Assembly: GCF_014192115.1 (NCBI RefSeq)
Contig: NZ_JACHXL010000004.1
Span: 1 to 64,000 of the forward strand
Direction: 5' to 3'
DNA length: 64,000 nucleotides
Origin: Psychrobacter luti
GTDB taxonomy: Bacteria > Pseudomonadota > Gammaproteobacteria > Pseudomonadales > Moraxellaceae
Shown here piece after piece: positions 1 through 9,527 of this stretch. The notes beneath the pieces are model-generated. The model saw only the letters and a list, made by a program, of their open reading frames with translations. It did no database searches and had not been told where the DNA came from. Every line of letters begins with the position of its first letter. Within the stretch, counting starts at the first letter, position 1. The translations under genes were made by a program, and so were the position numbers.

Positions 1-1036
1 AACTAGTACTAATAGGCTTAGCAACATCAACTTTTGCTGAACCATTGTATACCTTGAATCCTTTAGTATTACTATTGTAAATAGCATCACTAGGGGTAGA
101 TATCTTCGCAGTGACACTTCCCTTCACAGTATCAGGTTTAGTTAAATCAGCACGAGCGGTTAAAGTATCAAAAGCGGTAAAGTTATTGCCGTTCCTGGTG
201 TTAGTAAATTCATCTTTTCTGTCATCACTCGCTTTATTATCCTTATCGTCCCAGAATGATCTGAAACCAATCGCGTCAGCATTAGATAGAGTAAAACTTT
301 GCACACCTGTCATTTCACTATCTACAGGATTGACCTCATTAACTGGTAGCGTTGGCGTTGGCGTTGGCGTTGGCGTTGGCGTCGGCGTTGGCGTCGGCGT
401 TGGCGTCGGCGTTGGTGTCGGCGTTGGTGTCGGCGTTGGTGTCGGCGTTGGTGTCGGCGTTGGTGTCGGCGTTGGTGTCGGCGTTGGTGTTGGCGTTGGT
501 GTTGGCGTTGGCGTTGGCGTTGGCGTTGGCGTCGGCGTTGGTGTCGGCGTTGGCGTTGGCGTCGGTGTCGGCGTTGGCGTTGGCGTTGGTGTCGGCGTTG
601 GTGTCGGCGTTGGTGTCGGCGTTGGTGTCGGCGTTGGTGTCGGCGTTGGCGTTGGCGTTGGCGTTGGCGTTGGCGTTGGCGTCGGTGTCGGTGTCGGCGT
701 CGGCGTTGGCGTTGGCGTTGGCGTTGGCGTCGGCGTTGGCGTTGGCGTTGGCGTAGGCGTAGGCGTAGGCGTTGGCGTTGGCGTAGGCGTAGGCGTAGGC
801 GTTGGCGTTGGCGTTGGCGTTGGCGTTGGCGTTGGCGTTGGCGTTGGCGTTGGCGTTGGCGGCTTAGGCTCAGGCTTGACTATAGGAAAGACATCTTTTA
901 AATTATAAGAAGGATCATCTGTAGTGTTACAAGCTGCGAGTATCATTGTTGTAAGCAGTACAGCACTAACTTTAAGCGGGGTTTTAAATTTTTTAGCTGT
1001 TGATACGGCCGTGATTGAATGACGGTTAGGTGACAT
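1..1036 (-). CDS. Surface lipoprotein with giant Pro-Thr linker (partial, 3' end outside window)
   Basis: The reading frame opens at ATG 1036 behind a strong GGAGGAAG ribosome site and stays open to base 1, so the C-terminus lies outside the window. The first ~36 residues form a lipoprotein signal peptide ending in the lipobox ILAAC, followed by NTTDDPSYN. After a short PEPKPP stretch, residues ~59-229 are an uninterrupted run of 85 Pro-Thr dipeptides. About 117 residues of a polar domain rich in Asp, Thr and Asn are visible beyond it. By analogy with other Pro-Thr linkers, the run would hold the distal domain away from the outer membrane. I do not recognise the distal domain. It could be a receptor, adhesin or Slam-type surface lipoprotein, but nothing visible decides this. 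Confidence 0.8.
   Translation of the reverse strand, partial: MSPNRHSITAVSTAKKFKTPLKVSAVLLTTMILAACNTTDDPSYNLKDVFPIVKPEPKPPTPTPTPTPTPTPTPTPTPTPTPTPTPTPTPTPTPTPTPTPTPTPTPTPTPTPTPTPTPTPTPTPTPTPTPTPTPTPTPTPTPTPTPTPTPTPTPTPTPTPTPTPTPTPTPTPTPTPTPTPTPTPTPTPTPTPTPTPTPTPTPTPTPTPTPTPTPTPTPTPTPTPTPTPTLPVNEVNPVDSEMTGVQSFTLSNADAIGFRSFWDDKDNKASDDRKDEFTNTRNGNNFTAFDTLTARADLTKPDTVKGSVTAKISTPSDAIYNSNTKGFKVYNGSAKVDVAKPISTS
351..860. repeat. 510-bp hexanucleotide tandem array, 85 units
   Basis: On the plus strand the unit is GTTGGC with third-position variants (GTCGGC, GTTGGT, GTCGGT, GTAGGC). On the coding minus strand every unit reads Pro-Thr. A 12-bp higher-order unit (GTTGGTGTCGGC) runs six times at 411-482 and five times at 585-644, which suggests recent block expansion. 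Length change in 6-bp steps keeps the reading frame. Confidence 0.97.
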
Positions 1037-1250
1037 TCTTCTTCCTCCATGGATGATTGATTGATATTCCTTTATCTACTACTGGTCATACTAATGTTTA
1101 GATAAGAACTATAGATAATCAAATTTAGTTTACAAAGTCAATTAATAAAAAACACGTTTGTTCATTGAAATAGACCTAAACGTTCACTTGAAAGATGCTA
1201 AATTTTACATGAACATTAAATTAACCCATTATCACAGATATTCTAGATTA

Positions 1251-1280
1251 AGCTTCTCTAACAAATCTATTAGAGAAGCT
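1251..1280. terminator. Perfect 11-bp hairpin between two minus-strand genes
   Basis: The arms 1251-1261 and 1270-1280 are perfectly complementary around an 8-nt loop, just downstream of the first FadL-like gene. No clear T-run follows on the minus strand, so it may be a weak terminator or an RNA-stabilising hairpin. Confidence 0.45.
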
Positions 1281-1321
1281 TTAAAAATATTGTATTTAAG
1301 ATGTCATTATTAAATGACAAG

Positions 1322-2725
1322 TTACTGGCTTTGATAAGAAAGTTTCACACCGGCAATATAGCCATCATTATCTTCGAACTTACCTACAGTATATCCATTT
1401 GGAAGTTGCGCTGTCGCATCACCAAATTTGAGATATTTACCACCAACTGACACCGCCCACTCTGGGGTTACATTATATTTGACACCCCCTCCAATACTAT
1501 AATAGCCTTTTACAGGTCCTAGAGAGCTAGCTGGATCGCCGGCACCAGAGTCCCAACCCACTACTACTGAACCTGCAAGCTTTTCATTGAAGCGTTTAGC
1601 TAAGCCAACATCAACCTTCCATTGATCTTCGCTATAATCTAGTAACGGTAGTCCGTTAGGTTCGGCGACTTTAGAAAATGCATTATATAAAGGCGGAACA
1701 ATCGAAAAATCGCTCCATGGTACCCAGCGCACATCAAGCGTACCCAATAACTGATACTTCTCACTTAATCCGGTCTGAATATTTAGGTTAACTGATTCAG
1801 GAGTACTAATAGATGTTTCAGTAATAGCATTTGGACCTATCGCAGCTATTTGTTCTGGTGTCAGACCCATATTGCCTAAAGCAATATCCTTGAGACCAGT
1901 ACCTAGCAAAGGCAAAGTTTCAGCAATATCCGCTTTATGTTTGATTTTTGAACGGTAAGTCAGCGCAGCATTTAATGCTATTTCCGGTTTACTATAGGCA
2001 AGACCGGCTGCCCAACCCCAAGCTGTATCATTGTTAACGTTTGCATCATAGCCTGTAAGTGCGGTATAAGCGTTGCCTCGTAGATGTACGTCAGCTTTTG
2101 CTTTTTGCAAAACTGGACCACCATATACTTGGAAACCATTAGATTTATAACCAACCAAACCTGTCCATGATTCAGTATGTACAGTCACATTAGTCGCATT
2201 ATCATAGCCATCAGTACCAACTGAAGGATTTACTACTTCCATAGGTAAAGGTATAAAATCTGATTGAGATTCATCTTCTTTTTTACCTGGGTTGGGAACA
2301 GCTACTAACTGATCTTCATTTGCAACAAAACTATTGTTGCCTGAATGTCTTACTTCAGCACCCCAAGGCTCATCATAAAATAGACCAACACTGATATTTT
2401 CGTTGACGTCTGTTTTTACTCCATAACGCATGAAAGTATAAGGATCGTCAGTGATATTATTAATAGCATTACCTTTTACATAGTCTGACTCATTCTTCGA
2501 AAGTCCAATAGAGGCTCCTGCGTTCTGAGGATCTTTATAACCATTGTCATGACCGGTGATGTCTGTACTAATATAAGCGAAATCAACTTCTGCATAGGTG
2601 CCGGGATTAAAAAACCCTTTAATTTCTTGACCAGAACGATCAAGACCAGCGGCCTGTGTCAATGACGCAGCCGATAGAGTAATAAGAGCAAGGGTGAGTT
2701 TAGAGATAGGGAATTTTTGAGACAC
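1322..2725 (-). CDS. FadL/OmpP1-family outer membrane channel, copy 1
   Basis: This is a 467-residue predicted 14-strand beta-barrel of the FadL family, which moves long-chain fatty acids or other hydrophobic compounds across the outer membrane. I place the start at GTG 2725 because it has GGAGG eight bases upstream and yields a clean signal peptide cut near LTQA-AGLDRSGQ. An upstream extension to 2872 would bury the signal sequence. The AGLDRSGQ start, the FFNPGTYAEVDF segment, the WVPWSDF motif and the C-terminal GVKLSYQSQ are shared with the next two genes. The loop after YDEPWGAEVRHSG differs in length and sequence from both sisters. The actual substrate cannot be read from sequence. Confidence 0.85.
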   Translation of the reverse strand: MSQKFPISKLTLALITLSAASLTQAAGLDRSGQEIKGFFNPGTYAEVDFAYISTDITGHDNGYKDPQNAGASIGLSKNESDYVKGNAINNITDDPYTFMRYGVKTDVNENISVGLFYDEPWGAEVRHSGNNSFVANEDQLVAVPNPGKKEDESQSDFIPLPMEVVNPSVGTDGYDNATNVTVHTESWTGLVGYKSNGFQVYGGPVLQKAKADVHLRGNAYTALTGYDANVNNDTAWGWAAGLAYSKPEIALNAALTYRSKIKHKADIAETLPLLGTGLKDIALGNMGLTPEQIAAIGPNAITETSISTPESVNLNIQTGLSEKYQLLGTLDVRWVPWSDFSIVPPLYNAFSKVAEPNGLPLLDYSEDQWKVDVGLAKRFNEKLAGSVVVGWDSGAGDPASSLGPVKGYYSIGGGVKYNVTPEWAVSVGGKYLKFGDATAQLPNGYTVGKFEDNDGYIAGVKLSYQSQ

Positions 2726-3206
2726 TTGATATCCTCCATGAATATAATAACTGGCAAATAGCTTGGTTCTAATATGTCTTATATCAGTAACTTCAGCTGA
2801 TGCTATGCAATCCTTTGCCAAACGACTTTGAACTAAATCTTTAGAAGTAAGAATCGATGACTCGATCTTCACATTTCCTAAACATCAGACATTACAGCTA
2901 TGTAAGATAACGTAACCGACTTAAGTATCATAATTAAAGTTGAGTCTTATAGCAACTCCATTTTCAAACTTTAAGGCAATATATGAGAGCCTATAAATTA
3001 TTTACTAAGAAAAAATATTAATCGATTCAAATTAAGCTCATGATAATACTGGATATTAATAAAGAATACCATGTATTAGGCATGTTAATCGAAAAGCTCT
3101 TTTAAGGCACTTTCTAAATATATAAGTACAAAAAAAGCAAAGTAACCTGTACGGCTACTTTGCTTTTACGAACATTAGTCTTACTACTTAGCAATAGAAA
3201 ACTTAA
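2726..3206. other. AT-rich intergenic region
   Basis: Between FadL-like copies 1 and 2. It holds the terminator of copy 2 and presumably the promoter of copy 1. I see no other gene. Confidence 0.6.
3133..3167 (-). terminator. Rho-independent terminator after FadL-like copy 2
   Basis: AGCAAAGTA at 3136-3144 pairs with TACTTTGCT at 3156-3164. Read on the minus strand, the stem is followed by a run of T. Confidence 0.8.
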
Positions 3207-4721
3207 TTACTTTCCTTGATAAGATAATTTCACGCCAGCAATAAATCCATCATTGTCTTGGAAATCACCAACAATTTGCTGAGTAGGTAGCTGACCTTTG
3301 GCATCACCGAACCATAGGTATTTACCACCTGCTGATACCGCCCATTCAGGGGTAACGTTGTATTTAGCACCTAGACCAACGCTATAATAGCCATCAATTG
3401 GACCCAATGATGTCGTTGGATTACCTGCACCACTATCCCAACCAACTGTACCACTGACTGCTAAAGCTGGCGCTAAACGTTTAGCAAGACCAAGTTCTAC
3501 CTGCCACTGATCATCGCCATACTCAACCAGTGCTAAGCCATCAGGACCGTATGCAGGGTTATTCTTACTAACTGCATTATATAACGGTGGTGTAATATTA
3601 AAATCACCCCATGGTACCCAGCGTACTTTTGCTGTAGCTAATGTTGTTGGATTAACACCCGTCTGGAAATCAAAGTTTACTGATTTTGGCGTTGTAATTT
3701 CCATTGCATTAGTTTGAGTGGCCGCCGCTGGATTACCCGCTAACAGACCCGCTAGTGGATATGTTTCAGTAATATCCATTTTATGGTCAATCTCTGAACG
3801 ATAGGTCAGTGCTGCTTTTAAAGCAATTTCGGGTTTACTATATGAAGCGCCTAATATATAACCATAATCTTGATCTGGGCTAATATGTGAAGTATAACCT
3901 GTGGCAGGTCCATATGCACTGCCACGCAATCTTACATCAGCTTGAACGCGCTGAGCAACTGGGCCACCATAAATCTGGATGTTTTTATCGGCACCAAGCT
4001 TCATTCCCATGATAGCGGTAATACTTTCAGAGCGCACTTCAACGTTAGTACCCTCAGTGTTAGAAAGTTGACCAGCAGCGTAACCATTGAGCCCTACCAA
4101 AGGAGCTACTTGTGCTTCGCCGGCAGCAATTTGCGCTTTACCAGCATCAATTTGAGGACGCAAAACGGGTTCAAGAGCTGGATTCGCCGCAATCGCTGCT
4201 TCACCTTGTCTAACTTGTTCTCTGCCTGCTGCTAATTGTTGCTGGACCCCTTTAACGTACGTATCAAGTCCTGCAGCGCTAGTAATTGTTTGTCCTGGAA
4301 CTTTTCCGTCTAACTGTTGTGCAATAAGACCATCTATTGCTGCAGTAGGAGCACCGGTAAAATTATTGTCTCCAGTATAAGCAGCAGCAGCACCAAATGG
4401 CTCATCATATAAGATACCGACACTAAAAGTATCGTTAACATCTGCTTTTACACCATAGCGGAAGAAATCATAAGACTCAGCGATATCACCTGTACTGTTA
4501 CCTTGAATATAACCTGCATCGTCACTAGCAACACGTCTGTTATCAAATCCGCTAACATCAGCATCGATATAGGTATAAACGGCTTCAGCGTATGTGCCAT
4601 CTTGTAAGAATGCAGTGATATCCTGACCTGAACGATCAAGACCTGCAGCATTGGTCATACTGGCTACAGAAAGAGTAGCAATCGCTACAGCAAGAGTTTT
4701 TAAATGAAAAGTAGCGCGCAT
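3207..4721 (-). CDS. FadL/OmpP1-family outer membrane channel, copy 2 with inserted loop
   Basis: This 504-residue FadL-family channel begins at ATG 4721 behind GGAG. Its signal peptide ends near MTNA-AGLDRSGQ, and the mature start is nearly identical to that of copy 3. Compared with copy 3 it carries about 95 extra residues (roughly 124-222) after the YDEPFGAAAAYTGDNN segment. The insert is rich in Ala, Gln and Glu with repeats such as AAGREQVRQGE and DAGKAQIAAGE, which suggests a helical hairpin or coiled coil in an extracellular loop. The rest of the barrel matches copy 3, including WVPWGDF, YKYL-like KYLWFGDA and the terminal aromatic-rich strand. The insert probably changes ligand choice or surface exposure. 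That is inference. Confidence 0.87.
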   Translation of the reverse strand: MRATFHLKTLAVAIATLSVASMTNAAGLDRSGQDITAFLQDGTYAEAVYTYIDADVSGFDNRRVASDDAGYIQGNSTGDIAESYDFFRYGVKADVNDTFSVGILYDEPFGAAAAYTGDNNFTGAPTAAIDGLIAQQLDGKVPGQTITSAAGLDTYVKGVQQQLAAGREQVRQGEAAIAANPALEPVLRPQIDAGKAQIAAGEAQVAPLVGLNGYAAGQLSNTEGTNVEVRSESITAIMGMKLGADKNIQIYGGPVAQRVQADVRLRGSAYGPATGYTSHISPDQDYGYILGASYSKPEIALKAALTYRSEIDHKMDITETYPLAGLLAGNPAAATQTNAMEITTPKSVNFDFQTGVNPTTLATAKVRWVPWGDFNITPPLYNAVSKNNPAYGPDGLALVEYGDDQWQVELGLAKRLAPALAVSGTVGWDSGAGNPTTSLGPIDGYYSVGLGAKYNVTPEWAVSAGGKYLWFGDAKGQLPTQQIVGDFQDNDGFIAGVKLSYQGK

Positions 4722-5117
4722 TGTATATCTCCAAACATCCTCATTGTTTAATCGTTGTAATAATTAACATTTAGCATTGTTACGCGAAATATAAGATTAT
4801 GTAAACGACGTCCTGAAATGAATAGTAATGACTTTCTGACACTAAAACAACAATTAAAATGCATTATTTCTTGTTAATGACTGAACGGTACAAAAAACTA
4901 AATTCCTTTAATAAACAATAGTTTACTAAAATAGAATCATTAATTTTTAATTAATTATACTAGCGAACTTAAATCGGAAAATATAAGTTTTTACTCTTCA
5001 GTTAAAAGGTATTTATTATTTTATTTTCTTTATTATAAACATAAAAAAAACGACCCATTTAAGGTCGTCTTTTTATCTACAAAATATAACTTATATCAAT
5101 ATTAACAATTTCTAGTT
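4722..5117. other. AT-rich intergenic region
   Basis: Contains the terminator of FadL-like copy 3 (5046-5074) and the upstream region of copy 2. No gene is seen. Confidence 0.6.
5046..5074 (-). terminator. Rho-independent terminator after FadL-like copy 3
   Basis: ACGACC at 5050-5055 pairs with GGTCGT at 5063-5068. A-rich on the left and T-rich on the right, it can work on the minus strand. Confidence 0.8.
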
Positions 5118-6332
5118 TTACTTAGCTTGATAAGATAGCTTGATACCAAAGGCAAAGCCATCATTGTCTTCAAAGTTACTAACAACTGTTTTACTTGGTA
5201 TTTGCCCTTCAGCATCACCGAACCATAGGTATTTACCACCAGCTGATACTGCCCAGTTCTCAGTGATGTCATATTTACCACCTAGACCGACACTGTAATA
5301 ACCTTCAATTGGACCAAGTGAGGTGACAGGGTTACCAGCACCACTATCCCAACCAACGGTACCGCTAACTGCAAACTTTGGCGCTAAACGCTTAGCAAGA
5401 CCCAACTCAATCTGCCACTGGTCTTTATCATAACTAACTAAATCTAGACCCTCAGCAGGTATACCCGCTCCAGCAGGTAATGTGGCTAAGACTTTACTAA
5501 CATCATTATATAACGATGGCGTAATCGCGAAATCACTCCAAGGCACCCAGCGCACTTTAGCCGTAGCTAACGTAGTCGGATTAATACCCGTTTGAAAGTC
5601 AAAATTTAAAGACTTAGGTGTATTAATTTCAATGTTGCCGCTTCTATTAGTGGAAAGGCCTGCCGCAGGTGGTAAATTAGCGACAAAAGGATAGATTTCT
5701 GCAGCTTTTGTATCATGTTCAATTTCTGAACGATAGGTCAATGCAGCTTTTAAAGCAATTTCGGGCTTACTGTAAGCTACACCTGCAATCCAGCCATAGT
5801 CCTGATCAGTACTGATATTTGTAGTATAACCATTAGCAACACTATAAGCAGTTCCACGTAATTTCACATCTGCTTGTACACGTTGGGCTACTGGACCACC
5901 ATATACTTGGAAATTTTTGTTTTCACCAAGTTTTGCACCAAGAATACCAGTAATACTTTCAGTACGTACTTCTACATTGGTGCCTTCACCCTTTGCATCT
6001 ATAAAATCATTCTTACCGCTATAATCAGCGGCAGCACCAAACGGCTCATCATATAAGATACCGATACTAAAGGTCTCATTGATATCTGCTTTTACGCCAT
6101 AACGGAAAAAATCATACGACTCTGCGATATCATCAATTTTATTATCTGAAGAGTCTTTACCACTCACATCAGCATCGATATAGGTATAAACGGTTTCAGC
6201 ATAGGTGCCATCTTGCAAAAATGCCGTGATATCTTGACCCGAACGATCAAGACCTGCCGCGCTAGCGATACTAGCTGCAGACAGAGCAGCCAAAGCTACC
6301 GTAAGAGTCTTTAGATTGAAATTTACGCCCAT
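5118..6332 (-). CDS. FadL/OmpP1-family outer membrane channel, copy 3
   Basis: A 404-residue FadL-family barrel protein. The start at ATG 6332 is chosen because it sits in the same GGAGATACACA context as the start of copy 2 and gives the matching signal peptide ending SIASA-AGLDRSGQ. An in-frame start seven codons earlier lacks this. It is the shortest of the three tandem copies and probably closest to the ancestral form, with a short loop (KNDFIDAKGEGTN) where copy 2 has its insertion. Each copy appears to have its own terminator or hairpin, so they are probably separate transcripts rather than one operon. Confidence 0.87.
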   Translation of the reverse strand: MGVNFNLKTLTVALAALSAASIASAAGLDRSGQDITAFLQDGTYAETVYTYIDADVSGKDSSDNKIDDIAESYDFFRYGVKADINETFSIGILYDEPFGAAADYSGKNDFIDAKGEGTNVEVRTESITGILGAKLGENKNFQVYGGPVAQRVQADVKLRGTAYSVANGYTTNISTDQDYGWIAGVAYSKPEIALKAALTYRSEIEHDTKAAEIYPFVANLPPAAGLSTNRSGNIEINTPKSLNFDFQTGINPTTLATAKVRWVPWSDFAITPSLYNDVSKVLATLPAGAGIPAEGLDLVSYDKDQWQIELGLAKRLAPKFAVSGTVGWDSGAGNPVTSLGPIEGYYSVGLGGKYDITENWAVSAGGKYLWFGDAEGQIPSKTVVSNFEDNDGFAFGIKLSYQAK

Positions 6333-6567
6333 TGTGTATCTCCAAACATCCACATTGTTTTACCGCTACACCGAACTTAGTTAGGTAGACAGTATCTAAG
6401 GGAAAGGATACTAATGTTTTTTTTACATTAAGACAACCTAAAAAAACATTATTCCTCTAATATGACCGGATAGTCACTAGACGGTATATTTATGCAAAAA
6501 CTCACATATATCCTTATGATAAACAGCACGTCATACTGCCTATTAATAAGAAATGTTTTTCTACTTA

Positions 6568-6849
6568 TTAATAGTGTGGCGGTCTATCTGCTATAACATC
6601 AAATGGCGCTACACCGCCCTCCCCATCTTGGCTTTGAACTTGTTTATAGATAAACTGCACCTGACGCTGCAAGGTTTGTATATCTCTGTCTTGACGCGTA
6701 ATAACCTCATCAAGCCGTTCTATAGTAACCTCAAGATGAGACAAGTTCATCTGTAATTCAATGACCTGTGCTTGTAAATCCGCTTTGCTATCTGACTGCT
6801 CAGCTTGACTATTAGAGGGATTGTTATCTATCGAATTCAGTTCAGTCAT
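6568..6849 (-). CDS. slyX: SlyX-like coiled-coil protein
   Basis: A 93-residue acidic protein with a heptad-rich helix (LQAQVIELQMNLSHLEVTI, then RLDEVITRQDRDIQTLQRQV) and the C-terminal PPHY typical of SlyX. SlyX is a small conserved coiled-coil protein of unsettled function. I place the start at ATG 6849. The frame stays open further upstream, but that would give a non-conserved, Cys-rich N-terminus reaching into the divergent uup leader. The gene is divergent from uup, with about 190 bp between the starts. Confidence 0.78.
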   Translation of the reverse strand: MTELNSIDNNPSNSQAEQSDSKADLQAQVIELQMNLSHLEVTIERLDEVITRQDRDIQTLQRQVQFIYKQVQSQDGEGGVAPFDVIADRPPHY

Positions 6850-7038
6850 ATTATTCTCAATACCAGATGATATGGTCGTGGCCTTTGTCAAATCTTGCAC
6901 ATGACCGTTTAAAATAACTGTTATAAAATAGTGCTTATAAATGCATATACGCATACTACAGTTAGGTGGCAGCATGTTATACTGCTGGCAATTTTGCAAC
7001 AACCCCTACCTCACTATTATATAAGCTTAAGATATTCT

Positions 7039-8988
7039 ATGGCATTGATACATTTAAAAGACATTCACTTAGCCTTTGGCGTCGCTCCTGTTCTTGATGG
7101 CATTGATTTTGCGATTAATGCTGGCGAGCGTGTGTGTTTAATTGGCCGTAATGGCGAAGGTAAATCCACCTTATTTAAACTGATTAACGGCTCATTGCAG
7201 CCTGACAGCGGTGAGATTATCACCAATAGCAGCATGCGTGTTGCGATGCTAGAACAGGACGTCCCTGAAACCAGCGGACGTATCTTAGACATCGTGATGG
7301 GCGGTAGCCGCCGCACCGCTGATTTGCTTATAAACTATAATAAGCAAGTCGATATGTGCGCCAATGGCGATATGGACGCTTGCGAGCATATGGCAACCCT
7401 GCAGCATGATATTGATGCCGTACATGGTTGGGATTTAGAACGCGATGCAACCCGTTTGATTACCACTATGGGACTGGATCCAGAAGACGACTTATCTTCA
7501 TTATCCGGTGGTCGTAAACGCCGCGTACTACTTGCCCGTGCACTGGTCACTAAGCCTGATGTGCTATTACTTGATGAGCCAACCAACCATTTAGACGTTG
7601 AAAGTATCGAATGGTTAGAGCGTTTCTTATTAGATTGGCAAGGTTTGACCTTGTTGTTCGTGACCCATGATAGAGCATTTGTGAATAAGCTCGCCACCCG
7701 TATCGTTGAGCTTGATCGTGGTCAATTAACGAGCTATGACGTCACCCAAGGCGCTAAAGGTTATGCCCGTTATCAAGAATTAAAAGAGCAACAGCTACTC
7801 GCTGAAGAAAAAAACAATGCTAACTTTGATAAAAAACTGGCACAAGAAGAAGTTTGGATTCGCCAAGGTATCAAAGCTCGTCGTACCCGTAACGAAGGGC
7901 GCGTCCGTGAGCTAAAAGCCTTACGCGAAGAGCGTAGCGGTCGCCGTGAGCAAGTCGGTAACGTCAATATCACTATGGGCGAAGGCGAGAAAAGCGGCAA
8001 GCTGGTCTGTAAAGTTAAAAACTTGCATCTGGAATATGATGGCAACGTCTTAGTCGATAACTTTAGCACCATGATTATGCGCGGCGATAAGATTGGTATC
8101 GTTGGCCCCAATGGCGCTGGCAAAACCACGCTGATTAAAGCCTTACTCGATATGTCTGACGATGAAGTCACCAAGACAGGTACGGTTGAGCTTGGCACTA
8201 ATCTGAAAATTGCCTTTTTTGATCAGCTGCGTGATCAGCTAGACCTTGAGGCCAGTGTCGCGCAAAACGTCTCAGAAGGTTCAGACTTCGTCGAAGTCGG
8301 CGGTCGCAAGACGCATATCATGAGCTATTTGCAAGATTTCTTATTTGCACCAGAACGTGCACGTACGCCTGTCAAAGCCTTATCAGGTGGTGAGCGTAAC
8401 CGTGTGCTACTTGCCAAGCAACTATTAAAGCCTGCCAACATTCTAGTACTTGATGAGCCAACCAACGATTTGGATATGGCCACCCTTGAGCTATTAGAAG
8501 AGTCTGTTAGTAGCTTTAACGGCACTATCCTGCTGATTAGCCATGACCGCTCATTCATGGACAACGTCGTCACTTCTACTTGGGTATTTGACCAAGATGA
8601 AGAAGGCAAAGGTATCGTCAAAGAGTATGTCGGTGGTTATCAAGAATATTTGGTACAAAAAAACCGTGAAGAAGCGGCTAAGGCTAAGAGTGCTAAATCT
8701 TCTAACGATAATGCTGCCAATAACAAATCTAGCAATAAAGCTGCGGTCGCTGCAAAGCCTAATGCAGCTGTTAAAAAGCTCAACTATAATGAGCAGCGCG
8801 AACTTGATAATTTACCAAAAGAAATCGCCGCGCTAGAAGCTGAGCAAACTCAGCTAGAAGAAAAGCTGGCTGACGGTTCGTGGTTTACAAAAGATATTGA
8901 AGCCGCTACTGCTGCTAGTGAGCGCTTATTGGTCATCGAAGATGAGATGATGATTAAGCTTGAGCGCTGGCATAATCTTGAGAGCTAG
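7039..8988 (+). CDS. uup: ABC-F family ATPase Uup
   Basis: A 649-residue soluble protein with two ABC domains and no membrane segments. Domain 1 has Walker A GRNGEGKST (~36-44), signature LSGGRKRR (~155) and LLLDEPTNHLD (~176). Domain 2 has GPNGAGKTT (~356), LSGGERNR (~447) and LVLDEPTNDLD. A Lys/Arg-rich linker lies between them (~270-320). The lysine/alanine-rich tail and final coiled coil (~570-649) form the DNA-binding C-terminal domain that separates Uup from other ABC-F members. Uup is linked to precise transposon excision, replication-fork or branched-DNA handling and ribosome-associated roles. The start at ATG 7039 (MALIHLKD) fits the family. A longer upstream reading would overlap the slyX leader. 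Confidence 0.92.
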   Translation: MALIHLKDIHLAFGVAPVLDGIDFAINAGERVCLIGRNGEGKSTLFKLINGSLQPDSGEIITNSSMRVAMLEQDVPETSGRILDIVMGGSRRTADLLINYNKQVDMCANGDMDACEHMATLQHDIDAVHGWDLERDATRLITTMGLDPEDDLSSLSGGRKRRVLLARALVTKPDVLLLDEPTNHLDVESIEWLERFLLDWQGLTLLFVTHDRAFVNKLATRIVELDRGQLTSYDVTQGAKGYARYQELKEQQLLAEEKNNANFDKKLAQEEVWIRQGIKARRTRNEGRVRELKALREERSGRREQVGNVNITMGEGEKSGKLVCKVKNLHLEYDGNVLVDNFSTMIMRGDKIGIVGPNGAGKTTLIKALLDMSDDEVTKTGTVELGTNLKIAFFDQLRDQLDLEASVAQNVSEGSDFVEVGGRKTHIMSYLQDFLFAPERARTPVKALSGGERNRVLLAKQLLKPANILVLDEPTNDLDMATLELLEESVSSFNGTILLISHDRSFMDNVVTSTWVFDQDEEGKGIVKEYVGGYQEYLVQKNREEAAKAKSAKSSNDNAANNKSSNKAAVAAKPNAAVKKLNYNEQRELDNLPKEIAALEAEQTQLEEKLADGSWFTKDIEAATAASERLLVIEDEMMIKLERWHNLES

Positions 8989-9527
8989 CATTTCTAGTTA
9001 GCATGAAAAATACAGTACTACAGGCTTAGTGTGAATCATGACGGCCTTACTTTTAATGGTTATGCCTTTAATAGCTATCTTATTTAAAATGCACTATTAA
9101 AGGTAGGCCGATTTATAAGTATTTCATTTTAGTAAGTAGAGTGGTAATAAATGGCCAACGGCTACTTACACAGTAGTGATGTGCTGAAAGTTAGTGAACA
9201 TTGTCTGAATTTCAAGTATCATTCGCTATTGCTGAATATCCTTATTAATTATAAGGTCATTATTCCTATAAGCCTTGTTGCATACCAGCATCTGTTAAAC
9301 ATTGATAAGTAAGGTCTTTTAGACTACCTACCTTGTTTAACGTTGTAGTGTGCCCTATCAAGGTTGCTTTATTTTTAACACAATAATTTATTTTATGACC
9401 GAAATAGCTTAGAATAGCAACAATTAGCAAAATTAGGCACAGCTAACGTGGCTTGATAATTGTAATTTTTCTAAGCCACAAACCCAGTGTGGGATAATCC
9501 CATTTCATTCACCTGGAGGAAGTTTTA
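8989..9527. other. Intergenic region between uup and petA with inverted repeats
   Basis: No gene is seen. A perfect 10-bp inverted repeat (9065-9074 with 9094-9103) lies inside longer imperfect arms (9042-9057 with 9096-9110). It may end the uup transcript, although no T-run is obvious. Confidence 0.5.
9448..9502 (+). promoter_or_regulatory. Two small hairpins in the petA leader
   Basis: GTGGCTT (9448-9454) pairs with AAGCCAC (9473-9479), and TGGGA (9490-9494) with TCCCA (9498-9502). Both lie just ahead of the petA ribosome site CTGGAGGAAG. They could affect leader stability or translation. No known riboswitch fold is recognised. Confidence 0.3.

Noticed and set aside
351..860. CRISPR-like array
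   Set aside because: Units are continuous hexamers with no unique spacers and no cas genes nearby.
111..908. Plus-strand open frame with a Val-Gly repeat
   Set aside because: It is the complement of the Pro-Thr array. It lacks a ribosome site, and the minus strand has signal peptide, lipobox and strong start.
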